From positions 136,183 to 200,182 of the forward strand of contig DJPR01000011.1 in the NCBI GenBank assembly GCA_002438605.1: a DNA stretch of 64,000 bases, written 5' to 3'. This stretch comes from Ruminococcus sp. UBA6407 (GTDB lineage: Bacteria > Bacillota > Clostridia > Oscillospirales > Ruminococcaceae). Shown here piece after piece: positions 42,245 through 52,010 of this stretch. Both the position numbers and the translations under genes were made by a program. The notes under the pieces are model-generated. The model saw nothing but the letters and a program-made list of their open reading frames with translations, was not told where the DNA came from and did no database searches. The first letter of the stretch is position 1. Every line of letters begins with the position of its first letter.

Positions 42245-44044
42245 GTGAACGAAAAGGAAAATCAAAGAAAGAACACATCACAAGCTAATAACAGAAGAAA
42301 ATATGTAAGAAAGAAAAATACGGAATCAGCTACTTCTTTGCCTGTAAAATCAGAAGCTCCCGTAAAAAGAACTAAAGAAGTGAGAAGAACTCCTATACGC
42401 ATAATTCCTCTTGGAGGACTTAATGAAATCGGAAAGAACATGACTGTTTTTGAATGTTCAAACGATATGTTTATTCTTGACTGCGGTCTTGCTTTCCCTG
42501 ACGCTGATATGCCCGGCGTTGATATCGTTATTCCTGACTTTACCTATGTTGAAAGAAATCAGGACAAGCTAAGAGGCATCGTTCTTACTCATGGACACGA
42601 AGACCATATAGGCGGTCTTGCGTACCTTCTTAAAAAAATTAATATACCTGTTTACGGTACTAAGCTTACTCTTGGACTTGTGGAGGGAAAACTAAAGGAA
42701 CACGGTCTGGACGGCAAGGTAAAGCTGAATATCATTGAACCTAAAAAGACAGTTAAAATGGGCTGTATGGCTGTTGAATTTATCAAGGTCAATCACTCTA
42801 TTCCGGGTGCTGTGGGTATGGCAATTCACACTCCTGCAGGTATTGTGGTTCATACAGGTGACTTCAAGGTGGACTATTCACCTATTGACGGCGGGATTAT
42901 TGACCTTGCACGTTTCGGCGAGCTTGGCAGCAGGGGAGTTCTTGCTCTTATGGCGGACTCCACAAATGCTGAACGTCCCGGATATACTCAGACTGAAAGA
43001 AAGGTCGGAGAATCATTTGAAAGTCTTTTTAACAAGGCTGAGGGAAAACGTATAATTATTGCTACATTCTCTTCAAATATTCATCGTGTTCAGCAGATTA
43101 TTAATTGTGCTGAAAAGCATGGACGCAAGGTTGCTGTTTTCGGACGCAGTATGGTCAATGTTATTACAACTGCCATTGAGCTTGGCTATCTTTCTGTTCC
43201 TAAGGGAATAATAATTGATATAGAAACAATGAACCGTTATGAAAATGAACGTATTGTTCTTATCACAACAGGAAGTCAGGGAGAACCTATGTCTGCCCTT
43301 ACAAGAATGGCAATGAATGACCATAAAAAAGTAAACATTACTCCTATGGATTTCATTATAATTTCAGCTACACCTATCCCGGGCAACGAAAAATATGTTA
43401 CAAGAGTTGTCAATGAGCTTATGAAATCTGGAGCTGAAGTGGTTTACGAAGCAATGTATGAGGTTCATGTTTCAGGTCATGCCTGTCAGGAAGAACTTAA
43501 ACTCATGCTTGCTCTTACTAAGCCGAAATTCTTTATTCCTGTTCATGGTGAGTATAAGCATCTTAAAAAGCATGGTGATATTGCCGTTGAAATGGGAATT
43601 CCAAGAGAAAATGTCATAAAAGCGGAAATAGGCAATGTTATTGAAACAGACGGAAATAAAATGAATATTGTTTCTCAGGTACCGTCAGGCAGAGTGCTTG
43701 TAGACGGGCTTGGTGTTGGAGATGTCGGTTCAATTGTTCTTCGTGACAGAAAGCATCTTGCTCAGGACGGTCTTATAATTATCGTAATCGGAATTGAACG
43801 CTCCTCAAACACAATTGTTGCAGGCCCGGACATAATTTCAAGAGGATTTGTTTATGTGAGAGAATCGGAAGAACTTATAATTGAAGCTAAACAAATTTTA
43901 AATGATACTCTGTTCCATTGTTCTGTTAATGAATTAAAGGAATGGAATACTCTTAAAGGTAAGCTTCGTGACTCGCTTTCAGACTATATTTATCAGAAAA
44001 CAAAACGCAGTCCTATGATTCTTCCTATCATAATGGAAACATAG
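42245..44044 (+). CDS. rnj: Ribonuclease J
   Basis: 599 residues. A basic, low-complexity N-terminal tail of about 55 residues precedes the metallo-beta-lactamase/beta-CASP core: IIPLGGLNEIGKNMTVFE, the zinc motif LTHGHEDHIGG (about 117-127), then VHTGDFKVD, and ADSTNAERPGYT. C-terminal features include GHACQEELKLML and PVHGEYKHL. RNase J matures and degrades RNA as a 5'-3' exonuclease and endonuclease. The start is GTG with AGAGAGG upstream. It is followed 84 bp later by gdpP and heads the block to ftsH. Confidence 0.95.
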   Translation: MNEKENQRKNTSQANNRRKYVRKKNTESATSLPVKSEAPVKRTKEVRRTPIRIIPLGGLNEIGKNMTVFECSNDMFILDCGLAFPDADMPGVDIVIPDFTYVERNQDKLRGIVLTHGHEDHIGGLAYLLKKINIPVYGTKLTLGLVEGKLKEHGLDGKVKLNIIEPKKTVKMGCMAVEFIKVNHSIPGAVGMAIHTPAGIVVHTGDFKVDYSPIDGGIIDLARFGELGSRGVLALMADSTNAERPGYTQTERKVGESFESLFNKAEGKRIIIATFSSNIHRVQQIINCAEKHGRKVAVFGRSMVNVITTAIELGYLSVPKGIIIDIETMNRYENERIVLITTGSQGEPMSALTRMAMNDHKKVNITPMDFIIISATPIPGNEKYVTRVVNELMKSGAEVVYEAMYEVHVSGHACQEELKLMLALTKPKFFIPVHGEYKHLKKHGDIAVEMGIPRENVIKAEIGNVIETDGNKMNIVSQVPSGRVLVDGLGVGDVGSIVLRDRKHLAQDGLIIIVIGIERSSNTIVAGPDIISRGFVYVRESEELIIEAKQILNDTLFHCSVNELKEWNTLKGKLRDSLSDYIYQKTKRSPMILPIIMET

Positions 44045-44128
44045 TTTAAGGCAGTCAGCAATATCGTTTTAGTTTTTCATGACTGACTTGTCTTATTTAC
44101 CTACAGTTACAAGGACGGTGATAGTAAA

Positions 44129-46087
44129 GTGAAGAAAAAAATGCCTGCGGCATTGATTATTATTTCTATTCTTATGCTGACAAATGTTATTGTGTCAGCG
44201 GCAATGCTGAGTATTTACAGCAAAAAGCAGTTCCTTATGGTAATAATCCCCGGAGTATTATTTACTTTGATTTATATAGGCATACTTATATATATGTCAA
44301 AGTCATTGTACAGACATATTTCAAAAATGAACAGAAATCTTACTACAACTGCGGCAGAATATATGAATTCACTGCCCGTTCCTGCCGCTGTTATTGATGA
44401 TGACGGGATTGTAGTCTGGTATAATGAATTTTTTAAAGAAAAGGTTGCTATGGAACGTGACGCTTTTGGTCTTGATCTTCGTGATTACATCAGTATAGAC
44501 ATTCATACCTTAAAAAAAGGTGAGGCCTGTCCATGCATAGTAAATGGAAGCTATTATGAGGTTACTGCCAAGAAAAATGAATTCAGGGATAACACTCTTT
44601 ATACACTTCACTTTCATGATGACACCGATTTATACAATCTTCAGAAAAAGTATAATGATACACGTCAGTCAATGCTGATTATTATGATAGACAACTATGA
44701 TGATATAATGCAAAATGCTAAGGAAAGTGAAAAAGCCAAGACTTCCGTTGAAACTGAACAGCTTATCGAAAACTTTATGAATGGTACTGACGGTATTGTA
44801 AAAAAAGTTTCAAGCAATACTTTTCTTGCTATTATTGAGGACTGTCACCTGAATAAAATTATTGATGAGAAATTTAAAATTCTTGACGGTGCAAGAAATA
44901 TCAAGGTTGACGGAAAAACTCCGCTTACGCTTTCAATAGGAGTAGGGCAGGGAGCTTCAAACCTTGCGGAAAGTGAAACCCTTGCAAAACAGTGTCTTGA
45001 TATGGCTTTGGGCAGAGGCGGCGATCAGGCTGTTCTCAAAACTGAGAATGGATACAGATTTTTTGGCGGCGTTTCAAAGGGAGTCGAGAAGAAATCAAGA
45101 GCTAAAACCCGTATTATTGCCAATACAATGCAGGATCTCATTTTAAATTCGGACAGAGTTTTTGTAATGGGTCATCGCTTTGGTGATCTTGATTCAATAG
45201 GTTCAGCGGCAGGTATTGTCGGAGCTGTACGTCTTATGAATAAAGAAGCATTTGTAGTTGTTGACAGAAAGAAAAATCTTGCTTTACAGCTTGTTGAAAT
45301 GATAGAAGCCAATGTGGAAGAAAAAATCTTCATCAGTCCGAATGAAGCTGTTGATTATATTACGCAGGATGATTTGCTCATTATTGTTGATACTCATAAT
45401 AAAGACTTTATTGAAAGTGCCGACCTTTACAAAGAAGCACGTCAGGTTGTGGTTATTGACCACCACAGGAAAACAGTTAATTTTATTGATAATGCAGTTA
45501 TATTTCATCATGAACCATATGCTTCGTCAGCATCTGAAATGGTTACAGAGCTTATCCAATACTTTAAGCTTGATGACGATAACCTCGCATCATGCTATGC
45601 AGAAGCTCTAATGGCAGGAATTGCTTTGGATACTAAAAATTTTGTTATGCGAACAGGTGTAAGAACATTTGAAGCTGCTGCTTTCCTGAGAAAAATCGGT
45701 GCGGATACCGTTGTTGTAAAGTCGCTGTTTTCAAGTTCAATTGAAACATATCAAAGAAAAACCAAAATAGTTTCATCTGCTATAATACATAATCGCTGTG
45801 CGATTGCAGTTACCGAGATGAAAAGTGATGATATACGACTTATCTGTCCGCAGGCTGCGGACGAGCTTCTCAGCATAACCAATGTTGACGCTTCATTCGT
45901 TATTTTCAGAACAGGTGATATAATAAACATTTCAGCACGTTCTCTGGGAGCTATGAATGTTCAGGTAATTATGGAGTGCCTTGGCGGCGGCGGACATCAG
46001 ACTATGGCTGCTGCACAGCTTGAAAATGTTACATTGCAGGAAGCAGACAAGCTGCTCCGAAAGGCAATCGATGAAAATACCCAATAA
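44129..46087 (+). CDS. gdpP: GdpP-type cyclic-di-AMP phosphodiesterase
   Basis: 652 residues. Two transmembrane helices (about 6-27 and 32-55) lead to a PAS domain (about 75-150), a degenerate GGDEF domain (about 180-310) and a DHH/DHHA1 phosphodiesterase. Motifs are MGHRFGDLDSIGSAAG, VDTHNKDF, VVIDHHRK and, at the end, GGGGHQTMAAAQ. The family hydrolyses cyclic-di-AMP at the membrane. The GTG start has AAGGACGG upstream. It sits directly before rplI and dnaB, as in many Firmicutes. Confidence 0.94.
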   Translation: MKKKMPAALIIISILMLTNVIVSAAMLSIYSKKQFLMVIIPGVLFTLIYIGILIYMSKSLYRHISKMNRNLTTTAAEYMNSLPVPAAVIDDDGIVVWYNEFFKEKVAMERDAFGLDLRDYISIDIHTLKKGEACPCIVNGSYYEVTAKKNEFRDNTLYTLHFHDDTDLYNLQKKYNDTRQSMLIIMIDNYDDIMQNAKESEKAKTSVETEQLIENFMNGTDGIVKKVSSNTFLAIIEDCHLNKIIDEKFKILDGARNIKVDGKTPLTLSIGVGQGASNLAESETLAKQCLDMALGRGGDQAVLKTENGYRFFGGVSKGVEKKSRAKTRIIANTMQDLILNSDRVFVMGHRFGDLDSIGSAAGIVGAVRLMNKEAFVVVDRKKNLALQLVEMIEANVEEKIFISPNEAVDYITQDDLLIIVDTHNKDFIESADLYKEARQVVVIDHHRKTVNFIDNAVIFHHEPYASSASEMVTELIQYFKLDDDNLASCYAEALMAGIALDTKNFVMRTGVRTFEAAAFLRKIGADTVVVKSLFSSSIETYQRKTKIVSSAIIHNRCAIAVTEMKSDDIRLICPQAADELLSITNVDASFVIFRTGDIINISARSLGAMNVQVIMECLGGGGHQTMAAAQLENVTLQEADKLLRKAIDENTQ

Positions 46088-46107
46088 TATAGAAAGGTGA
46101 TATAAAA

Positions 46108-46554
46108 ATGAAGGTAATTTTTTTACAGGATGTTAAAGGTTCAGGAAAAAAGGGAGAAATTAAAAATGTTGCAGACGGATATGCAAGGAATATGCTCTTT
46201 CCTAAAAAACTTGCCGTTGAAGCCAATGCTAAAAATTTGAGTGAGCTTGAAGGTCAGAAATCATCTGCACAGCACAAAATTGACCTTGAAAAGCAGGCTG
46301 CATCTGAAATTTCCGCAAAAATAAATGACAAAAAGGTCATTATCAAGGCAAAAGCAGGAAGCAACAGCAAGCTTTTCGGCTCTGTAACATCGGGTCATGT
46401 TTCTGACGCTCTAAGCGAGCAATTCGGAGTTAAAGTTGATAAAAAGAAAATTAATCTTAAAAATGATATTAAAAACTTCGGTACATATGACGCTGTTGTA
46501 AAGCTCTATACAGGAATTACGGCTAATATTACCATTGAAGTTATTGACGGCTGA
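46108..46554 (+). CDS. rplI: Ribosomal protein L9
   Basis: 148 residues. The N-terminal signature is [20 protein letters not shown] followed by [19 protein letters not shown]. The long linker helix and the C-terminal domain ([19 protein letters not shown]) are complete. L9 binds 23S rRNA at the base of the L1 stalk. The ribosome site AGAAAGGTGAT precedes the ATG. It lies 20 bp after gdpP and 16 bp before dnaB. Confidence 0.97.
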   Translation: MKVIFLQDVKGSGKKGEIKNVADGYARNMLFPKKLAVEANAKNLSELEGQKSSAQHKIDLEKQAASEISAKINDKKVIIKAKAGSNSKLFGSVTSGHVSDALSEQFGVKVDKKKINLKNDIKNFGTYDAVVKLYTGITANITIEVIDG

Positions 46555-46570
46555 TTTATCGGTGCTTTGA

Positions 46571-47926
46571 ATGGAAAACAGTAATTTTCAAAATACAGAC
46601 AGGGAATTGCCGCACAGTATAGAAGCAGAACAATCAATTCTCGGTGCTGTTCTTGCTGATCCTTCAACACTGTCAATAGTTGTTGAAAAAATCAAGCCTG
46701 AATATTTTTATAGTGAACAGCACAGAGCCTTGTACTCAATAATTTTGAGAATGTTTACAAGCGGTTCGGCTGCCGATATAATAACTGTTCTGAATGAAGC
46801 AGAAAAGCTGCATATTTTTGATTCAGCTTCAGAGGGACGCCGCTATCTTGCAAACCTTGCTGACATATTGCCTTCAACGGCAAATATTGAAAGCTATTGC
46901 AGAATTGTTGCGGAAAAGTATTATATTCGCAGTCTCAGCTATGCCGCAAGAGGAATTTTGCAGGAAATTCAATCCGGTGAACATAATGCACAGCTGCTTC
47001 TTGATTCTGCTGAACAAAAAATCTATGATATAAGACAGGGGCGTAATATTCAGGGGCTTATACCTATTGGTGACGCTATTTCAGAGGCGTATGACCGCTT
47101 GGGCAAAATTGCAGGTCCTGACAAAGAAAAGTATATAGGTGCAAGAACCGGCTTTACTTATCTTGATGCTATTACGTCAGGATTGAATAAATCAGACCTG
47201 ATTATTATTGCGGCTCGTCCGGGTATGGGCAAAACTTCATTTGCAATGAATATTGCTACAAATGTTGCAAGACATTCAGATAAGGACGTTGTCGTTTTTA
47301 ACCTTGAAATGTCAAGAGAACAGTTGGCAACACGTTTGCTTTCGACCGAAGCTCTTGTAGATTCAAACTGTCTGCGAAACGGACGTATTTCAGGTGATGA
47401 CTGGGTAAGGCTTGCAACAAGTGCCGGTTATCTGAGTGGTTTGCCTCTTTATATTGACGATACAGCAAGTATGACTGTACCGCAAATGAAAGCAAAACTC
47501 CGCCGCACTAAAAATCTGGGACTCGTAATAATAGATTATCTTCAGCTTATGGAGTCCACTACAAAATCAGACAACAGAGTTGTTGTTATTTCTGAAATAA
47601 CAAGACAGTTAAAGGTTATGGCAAAGGAACTTAATGTTCCTGTCATACTCCTTTCACAGCTTTCACGAAGTGTTGAAAGCAGAACAGATAAACGTCCTAT
47701 GCTTTCCGACCTGAGAGAATCAGGTTCTATTGAGCAGGACGCTGATATAGTTCTTTTTCTTTATCGTGACGCTTATTATAATAAAGAGAGTACACGTCAG
47801 AATATTTCTGAATGTCGTGTAGAAAAAAACAGACATGGTGAAACCGGTACTGTTGAGCTTATATGGGACGGTCAGTATACAAGATTTTCTAATCCTGACT
47901 TCCATACAGAAACAGAACCTTCTTAA
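46571..47926 (+). CDS. dnaB: Replicative DNA helicase
   Basis: 451 residues. The N-terminal DnaB domain starts LPHSIEAEQSILGAVLADPS. The RecA-like ATPase has Walker A AARPGMGKTS (about 216-225), Walker B LVIIDYLQLM and the arginine-finger region NRHGETGTVEL. It unwinds DNA ahead of the replication fork as a hexamer. Positioned between rplI and tilS with short gaps, in a conserved order. The start has only a weak ribosome site (GGTGCTTTGA). Confidence 0.97.
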   Translation: MENSNFQNTDRELPHSIEAEQSILGAVLADPSTLSIVVEKIKPEYFYSEQHRALYSIILRMFTSGSAADIITVLNEAEKLHIFDSASEGRRYLANLADILPSTANIESYCRIVAEKYYIRSLSYAARGILQEIQSGEHNAQLLLDSAEQKIYDIRQGRNIQGLIPIGDAISEAYDRLGKIAGPDKEKYIGARTGFTYLDAITSGLNKSDLIIIAARPGMGKTSFAMNIATNVARHSDKDVVVFNLEMSREQLATRLLSTEALVDSNCLRNGRISGDDWVRLATSAGYLSGLPLYIDDTASMTVPQMKAKLRRTKNLGLVIIDYLQLMESTTKSDNRVVVISEITRQLKVMAKELNVPVILLSQLSRSVESRTDKRPMLSDLRESGSIEQDADIVLFLYRDAYYNKESTRQNISECRVEKNRHGETGTVELIWDGQYTRFSNPDFHTETEPS

Positions 47927-47938
47927 AAACTTCATAAT

Positions 47939-49285
47939 ATGATTGAAAAAATAATTGAATTTGCAAAAAAATATGATATGCTTCAGCCTGATATGACCAT
48001 TATTGCAGGTTTGTCAGGAGGAGCAGACAGTGTCTGCCTTACAGCAGTTCTTAATGAGCTTAGTAAAACTATTGGCTTTACTGTTGAGGCAGTTCATGTT
48101 AATCACAATCTTCGTGGTGAGGAAAGTATGCGTGACCAGCTTTTTTGCACAAAGCTTTGTGATATGCTTTGTATTCCGCTTACTGTAATATCATGTGATG
48201 TTAATGAATATGCATTGAAAAATAAGCTTTCTACTGAGGAAGCCGCACGAATATTGAGATATAATGCTTTTTCTGAAATCTCCAAAGGAAAATTAATTGC
48301 AACTGCACATAATGCTGACGATAATCTTGAAACTGTTATCCACAATCTTACAAGAGGGACTGCTGTAAATGGATTATCCGGTATTCCGCCTGTAAGGGAT
48401 AATATTATACGTCCCATGCTGACTGTTACACGCAGAGAAATCGAGGCTTTCCTTGCTGAAAGGTCGCTTGATTATGTTGTGGACAGCACAAACCTGAGCA
48501 ATGATTATACCAGAAATAAAATAAGGCATAATGTTATACCAATGCTTTCAGAAATCAACAGTTCTGTTGTCAAGACGTCTATTGGCAGTATTTCTGCTAT
48601 CCGACTTGAAAATGACTTTATAAACTGTGAAGCTGAAAAAGCTTATAAGCAATGCTTTAATGATAATTCATTTATAGGACTTAGAGTATATCATAAGGCT
48701 GTACGTCACAGATGCATTGCCAAGCTGCTTTCAAATAATTTTCTCTCATATAGCTATGAAAGGCTTGAGCAGATTGATAAGCTTTTATTTTCAGATGGTA
48801 AAATAAATATATCAGGTGATTTGTATATCGTCAGCAAGAGAAATAAGCTCTCACTTATAAAAATTGACAAAAAAACCGATTTTAAGAAAAAAGAAATACC
48901 ACTCAAGATTGGTAAAAATATGATTTTTGAACATAAATTTCTGCTTGCGGAAGTAATTGATGCAGCAGATAATAATAAAATAATAAATATTAACAATATG
49001 TTTGCAAATTATTATTTGGATTATGATAAAATAATAGGTAGTGCTGTCATCAGAGAAAGAAAAAACGGTGATAAGATTCAGCTTGCAGGAAGAAATTTTA
49101 CATCATCTGTTAAAAAACTGATAAATGAGAAAATCTCTCCAGAGGATAAACCGTTTCTTCATTTTATTGAGGATGAAAAAGGAACTGTTTTCGCAGAAAA
49201 GCTCGGAATTTCGCAAAGAGCTGCTCCTGATGAATTAACTCGCCGTATTTTGAGAATAACTATAGTGGAGAATGAAAATGGCTGA
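47939..49285 (+). CDS. tilS: tRNA(Ile)-lysidine synthase
   Basis: 448 residues. The PP-loop GLSGGADSVCL (about 23-33) lies in the N-terminal ATP-pyrophosphatase domain, followed by VNHNLRGEES and ATAHNADDNLETVIHNLTRG. The central and C-terminal TilS substrate domains complete it. It converts C34 to lysidine in tRNA-Ile(CAU), so AUA is read correctly. The gene overlaps hpt by 8 bp and stands in the tilS-hpt-ftsH order usual for Firmicutes. Confidence 0.95.
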   Translation: MIEKIIEFAKKYDMLQPDMTIIAGLSGGADSVCLTAVLNELSKTIGFTVEAVHVNHNLRGEESMRDQLFCTKLCDMLCIPLTVISCDVNEYALKNKLSTEEAARILRYNAFSEISKGKLIATAHNADDNLETVIHNLTRGTAVNGLSGIPPVRDNIIRPMLTVTRREIEAFLAERSLDYVVDSTNLSNDYTRNKIRHNVIPMLSEINSSVVKTSIGSISAIRLENDFINCEAEKAYKQCFNDNSFIGLRVYHKAVRHRCIAKLLSNNFLSYSYERLEQIDKLLFSDGKINISGDLYIVSKRNKLSLIKIDKKTDFKKKEIPLKIGKNMIFEHKFLLAEVIDAADNNKIININNMFANYYLDYDKIIGSAVIRERKNGDKIQLAGRNFTSSVKKLINEKISPEDKPFLHFIEDEKGTVFAEKLGISQRAAPDELTRRILRITIVENENG

Positions 49286-49811
49286 TTACTGCAATGAAAT
49301 ATCTGAAATTTATATTTCAGAAGAAAAAATCAAGCAGCGAATTGTTGAGCTTGGCAATCAGATTACTAAGGATTATGCTGATAAAAATCTGCTTATGATT
49401 TGTATTCTGAAAGGTGCTGTTATTTTTATGTCAGACCTTATGCGTGAAATAAAAATTCCTGTTGCTATTGACTTTATGACAGTTTCAAGCTATAAAAACA
49501 GTACCTCTTCAAGTGGTGAAGTTGATATTGTTAATGACCTTTCAAGAAGTATTGAAGGATTAGATGTTCTTATAGTGGAAGATATAATTGACTCAGGAAT
49601 GACATTATCCAAGCTTGTTCCAATGCTGAAAAAAAGAAATCCGTTGTCGATTAAAATATGTACACTGCTTGATAAGCTTGAAAGAAGAAAGACGGAACTT
49701 AATGCTGACTATGTTGGTTTTAGGATTGAAAATAAGTTTATAGTCGGATACGGTCTTGACTATGCCGAAAAATACAGAAATCTTAAATATATTGGTATAT
49801 ATAACGATTAA
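49278..49811 (+). CDS. hpt: Hypoxanthine-guanine phosphoribosyltransferase
   Basis: 177 residues of PRTase type I fold. The PRPP-binding loop [17 protein letters not shown] is near 96-112, with [16 protein letters not shown] earlier and a C-terminal [20 protein letters not shown]. It salvages hypoxanthine and guanine in the cytoplasm. The ATG at 49278 is chosen because GGAG lies 7 bp upstream; the ATG at 49272 would be only 1 bp from it. It overlaps the end of tilS. Confidence 0.95.
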   Translation: MADYCNEISEIYISEEKIKQRIVELGNQITKDYADKNLLMICILKGAVIFMSDLMREIKIPVAIDFMTVSSYKNSTSSSGEVDIVNDLSRSIEGLDVLIVEDIIDSGMTLSKLVPMLKKRNPLSIKICTLLDKLERRKTELNADYVGFRIENKFIVGYGLDYAEKYRNLKYIGIYND

Positions 49812-49828
49812 TAAAAGGAGATGGTATT

Positions 49829-51772
49829 TTGACACCAAGAAAAAACAGAGGCATTTTCGCTTATCTGCTGATTTTTGTTCTTGCAGTTATGGGTGTTTCA
49901 TATGTAATGTCAAAAATCAGTGACAGCGGCAAAAAAACAGAATATTCAGAAATTATCAGTCATTTTGATAATTATGAAGTAAGCTATTATACGCTTGATT
50001 TAGGAAGCGGTGAGCTGAAACTGAAATTAAGAGGTGAGGATCAAAAGCTCACCTATGAAGTCCCGAATATAAACATATTCCTAAGTGATACTGAAAATTA
50101 TCGTCAGAAATATAATGAAATGCATCCTGATGAACCGTTAACTCAGGATTACTACAAAATAACCGACAATTCATGGCTTCTTTCCATAATCCCGACAGCT
50201 CTTATGCTGATTCTGGGCATTGTATTCATTTATCTTATGATGCGTCAGGCAGGCGGCGGCGGAAAATACACCAATTTTGGAAAGGCAAACTTGAAAAGTC
50301 AGGCAAATGCAAGAAAAGCTACTTTTGATGACGTTGCAGGTGCTGATGAAGAAAAACAGGAGCTTGAAGAAATTGTTGATTTTCTTAAACATTCAAATAA
50401 ATATAAGGAAATCGGAGCTAAAATTCCAAAGGGTGTACTCCTTGTAGGCCCTCCGGGTACAGGTAAAACATTGCTTGCAAGAGCAGTTGCAGGTGAGGCA
50501 GGGTGTCCGTTTTTCCCTATATCAGGTTCTGATTTCGTTGAAATGTTTGTCGGTGTTGGTGCGTCAAGAGTTCGTGACCTTTTTGAACAGGCTAAAAAGC
50601 ACGCACCTGCAATTATATTTATTGATGAAATTGATGCTGTAGGACGTCACAGAGGTGCAGGTCTTGGAGGCGGTCACGATGAACGTGAACAGACGCTTAA
50701 TCAGCTCCTTGTTGAAATGGATGGATTTACAGGCAATGAAAGTGTAATTGTAATTGCCGCTACAAACCGACGTGATATTCTTGACCCTGCTTTGCTTCGT
50801 CCGGGACGTTTTGACAGACAAATAGTTGTCGGATATCCTGACGTTAAGGGCAGAGAAGAAATTCTTAAAGTACATTCAAAAAATAAGCCCATCGGTCCTG
50901 ATGTAGATCTTGGCATTATTGCAAAAACAACACAGGGATTTACAGGTGCAGACCTCGAAAATCTCCTTAATGAAGCTGCACTTCTTGCTGCAAGAGCAAA
51001 CAGAAAGGCAATTACAGAGTCTGATATTGAAGAGGCTACAATGAAAGTAATTGCCGGACCTGAAAAGAAATCCAGAATTGTTACAGAAAGAGATAAAAAA
51101 ATTACTGCTTATCATGAGGCAGGTCATGCAATCGTAGCATATAACCTTGAAACTCAGGATAAGGTACATCAGGTTACAGTTATTCAGCGTGGCATGGCGG
51201 CAGGTCTTACAGTTACACGTCCTGCAAATGACAATAATCACGTTTCAAAACGTCAGATGACTGAAAGTATTGCAATGTGCCTGGGGGGACGTGCAGCTGA
51301 AGCACTCGTTCTTGATGATATATGCACAGGTGCATCAAATGATATGGAAAGAGCTACAAATGCAGCTCGCAGCATGGTCACAAAGTACGGCTTTTCCGAA
51401 AAGCTTGGACCTGTTGTATACGGCTCTGATAATGACGAAGTATTCCTTGGAAAAGATTACGGTCACACTAAAAATTACAGCGAAACTGTTGCTACTGAAA
51501 TTGATAAGGAAATCAAGAGAATTATTGACAATGGTTACAAGCAGGCTACTGAAATTCTGTCGGCTAATCTTAATAAGCTTCATCTTCTTGCCAACTATCT
51601 TATTAAATATGAGAAAATTGACGGAAATGACTTTGAAAAGCTTATGAAAGGCGAGCTTGAAACAGATGTAAGTGACACAGAATTTGTGCCGCAGGAAAAA
51701 ACAACTCCTGATTCTGAAAAGAATTATTCTGCAACAGAAGAAAATTCAGATGCATCAGATACAAACGAGTAA
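49829..51772 (+). CDS. ftsH: ATP-dependent zinc metalloprotease FtsH
   Basis: 647 residues. Transmembrane helices lie at about 7-27 and 112-134, with a small outside domain between them. The AAA module has Walker [11 protein letters not shown] (about 210) and Walker [12 protein letters not shown], and the second region of homology [20 protein letters not shown]. The zinc protease site is [10 protein letters not shown]. The C-terminal tail is acidic. It degrades membrane and regulatory proteins. The start is TTG with AAAAGGAG 8 bp upstream. A family A repeat follows the stop. Confidence 0.97.
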   Translation: MTPRKNRGIFAYLLIFVLAVMGVSYVMSKISDSGKKTEYSEIISHFDNYEVSYYTLDLGSGELKLKLRGEDQKLTYEVPNINIFLSDTENYRQKYNEMHPDEPLTQDYYKITDNSWLLSIIPTALMLILGIVFIYLMMRQAGGGGKYTNFGKANLKSQANARKATFDDVAGADEEKQELEEIVDFLKHSNKYKEIGAKIPKGVLLVGPPGTGKTLLARAVAGEAGCPFFPISGSDFVEMFVGVGASRVRDLFEQAKKHAPAIIFIDEIDAVGRHRGAGLGGGHDEREQTLNQLLVEMDGFTGNESVIVIAATNRRDILDPALLRPGRFDRQIVVGYPDVKGREEILKVHSKNKPIGPDVDLGIIAKTTQGFTGADLENLLNEAALLAARANRKAITESDIEEATMKVIAGPEKKSRIVTERDKKITAYHEAGHAIVAYNLETQDKVHQVTVIQRGMAAGLTVTRPANDNNHVSKRQMTESIAMCLGGRAAEALVLDDICTGASNDMERATNAARSMVTKYGFSEKLGPVVYGSDNDEVFLGKDYGHTKNYSETVATEIDKEIKRIIDNGYKQATEILSANLNKLHLLANYLIKYEKIDGNDFEKLMKGELETDVSDTEFVPQEKTTPDSEKNYSATEENSDASDTNE

Positions 51773-51781
51773 TATTATTAC

Positions 51782-51833
51782 AAAGGCAACAGCGTATAAA
51801 GGCATTTTATGTTTTTGTACGCTGTTGCCTGAA
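51782..51833. repeat. Family A palindromic repeat, copy 14
   Basis: AAAGGCAACAGCGTATAAAG and TTTTTGTACGCTGTTGCCT are well paired. Located 10 bp after the ftsH stop, it may also serve as the transcription end of the block. Confidence 0.8.
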
Positions 51834-51864
51834 ATTATATTTATTGTGAAATTGTTAAAATCAC

Positions 51865-51893
51865 TTGACTTTTTTTCAAAAAAATGTAATAAT
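51865..51893 (+). promoter_or_regulatory. Promoter of the GH9 cellulase gene
   Basis: TTGACT, a 17-bp spacer (with T- and A-tracts) and AATAAT. The mRNA would have a 5' leader of about 110 bases before the ATG at 52011. Confidence 0.65.
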
Positions 51894-52010
51894 TATGATA
51901 TATAAATGTGTATTCTTGGAAAGTTAAAGAGGGGAAAATAATACGGTATTTTCAAGATAAGAACACTAATGATATGGTGTTGTTTCAAAAAATTGAAAGG
52001 AGTTTTTGTT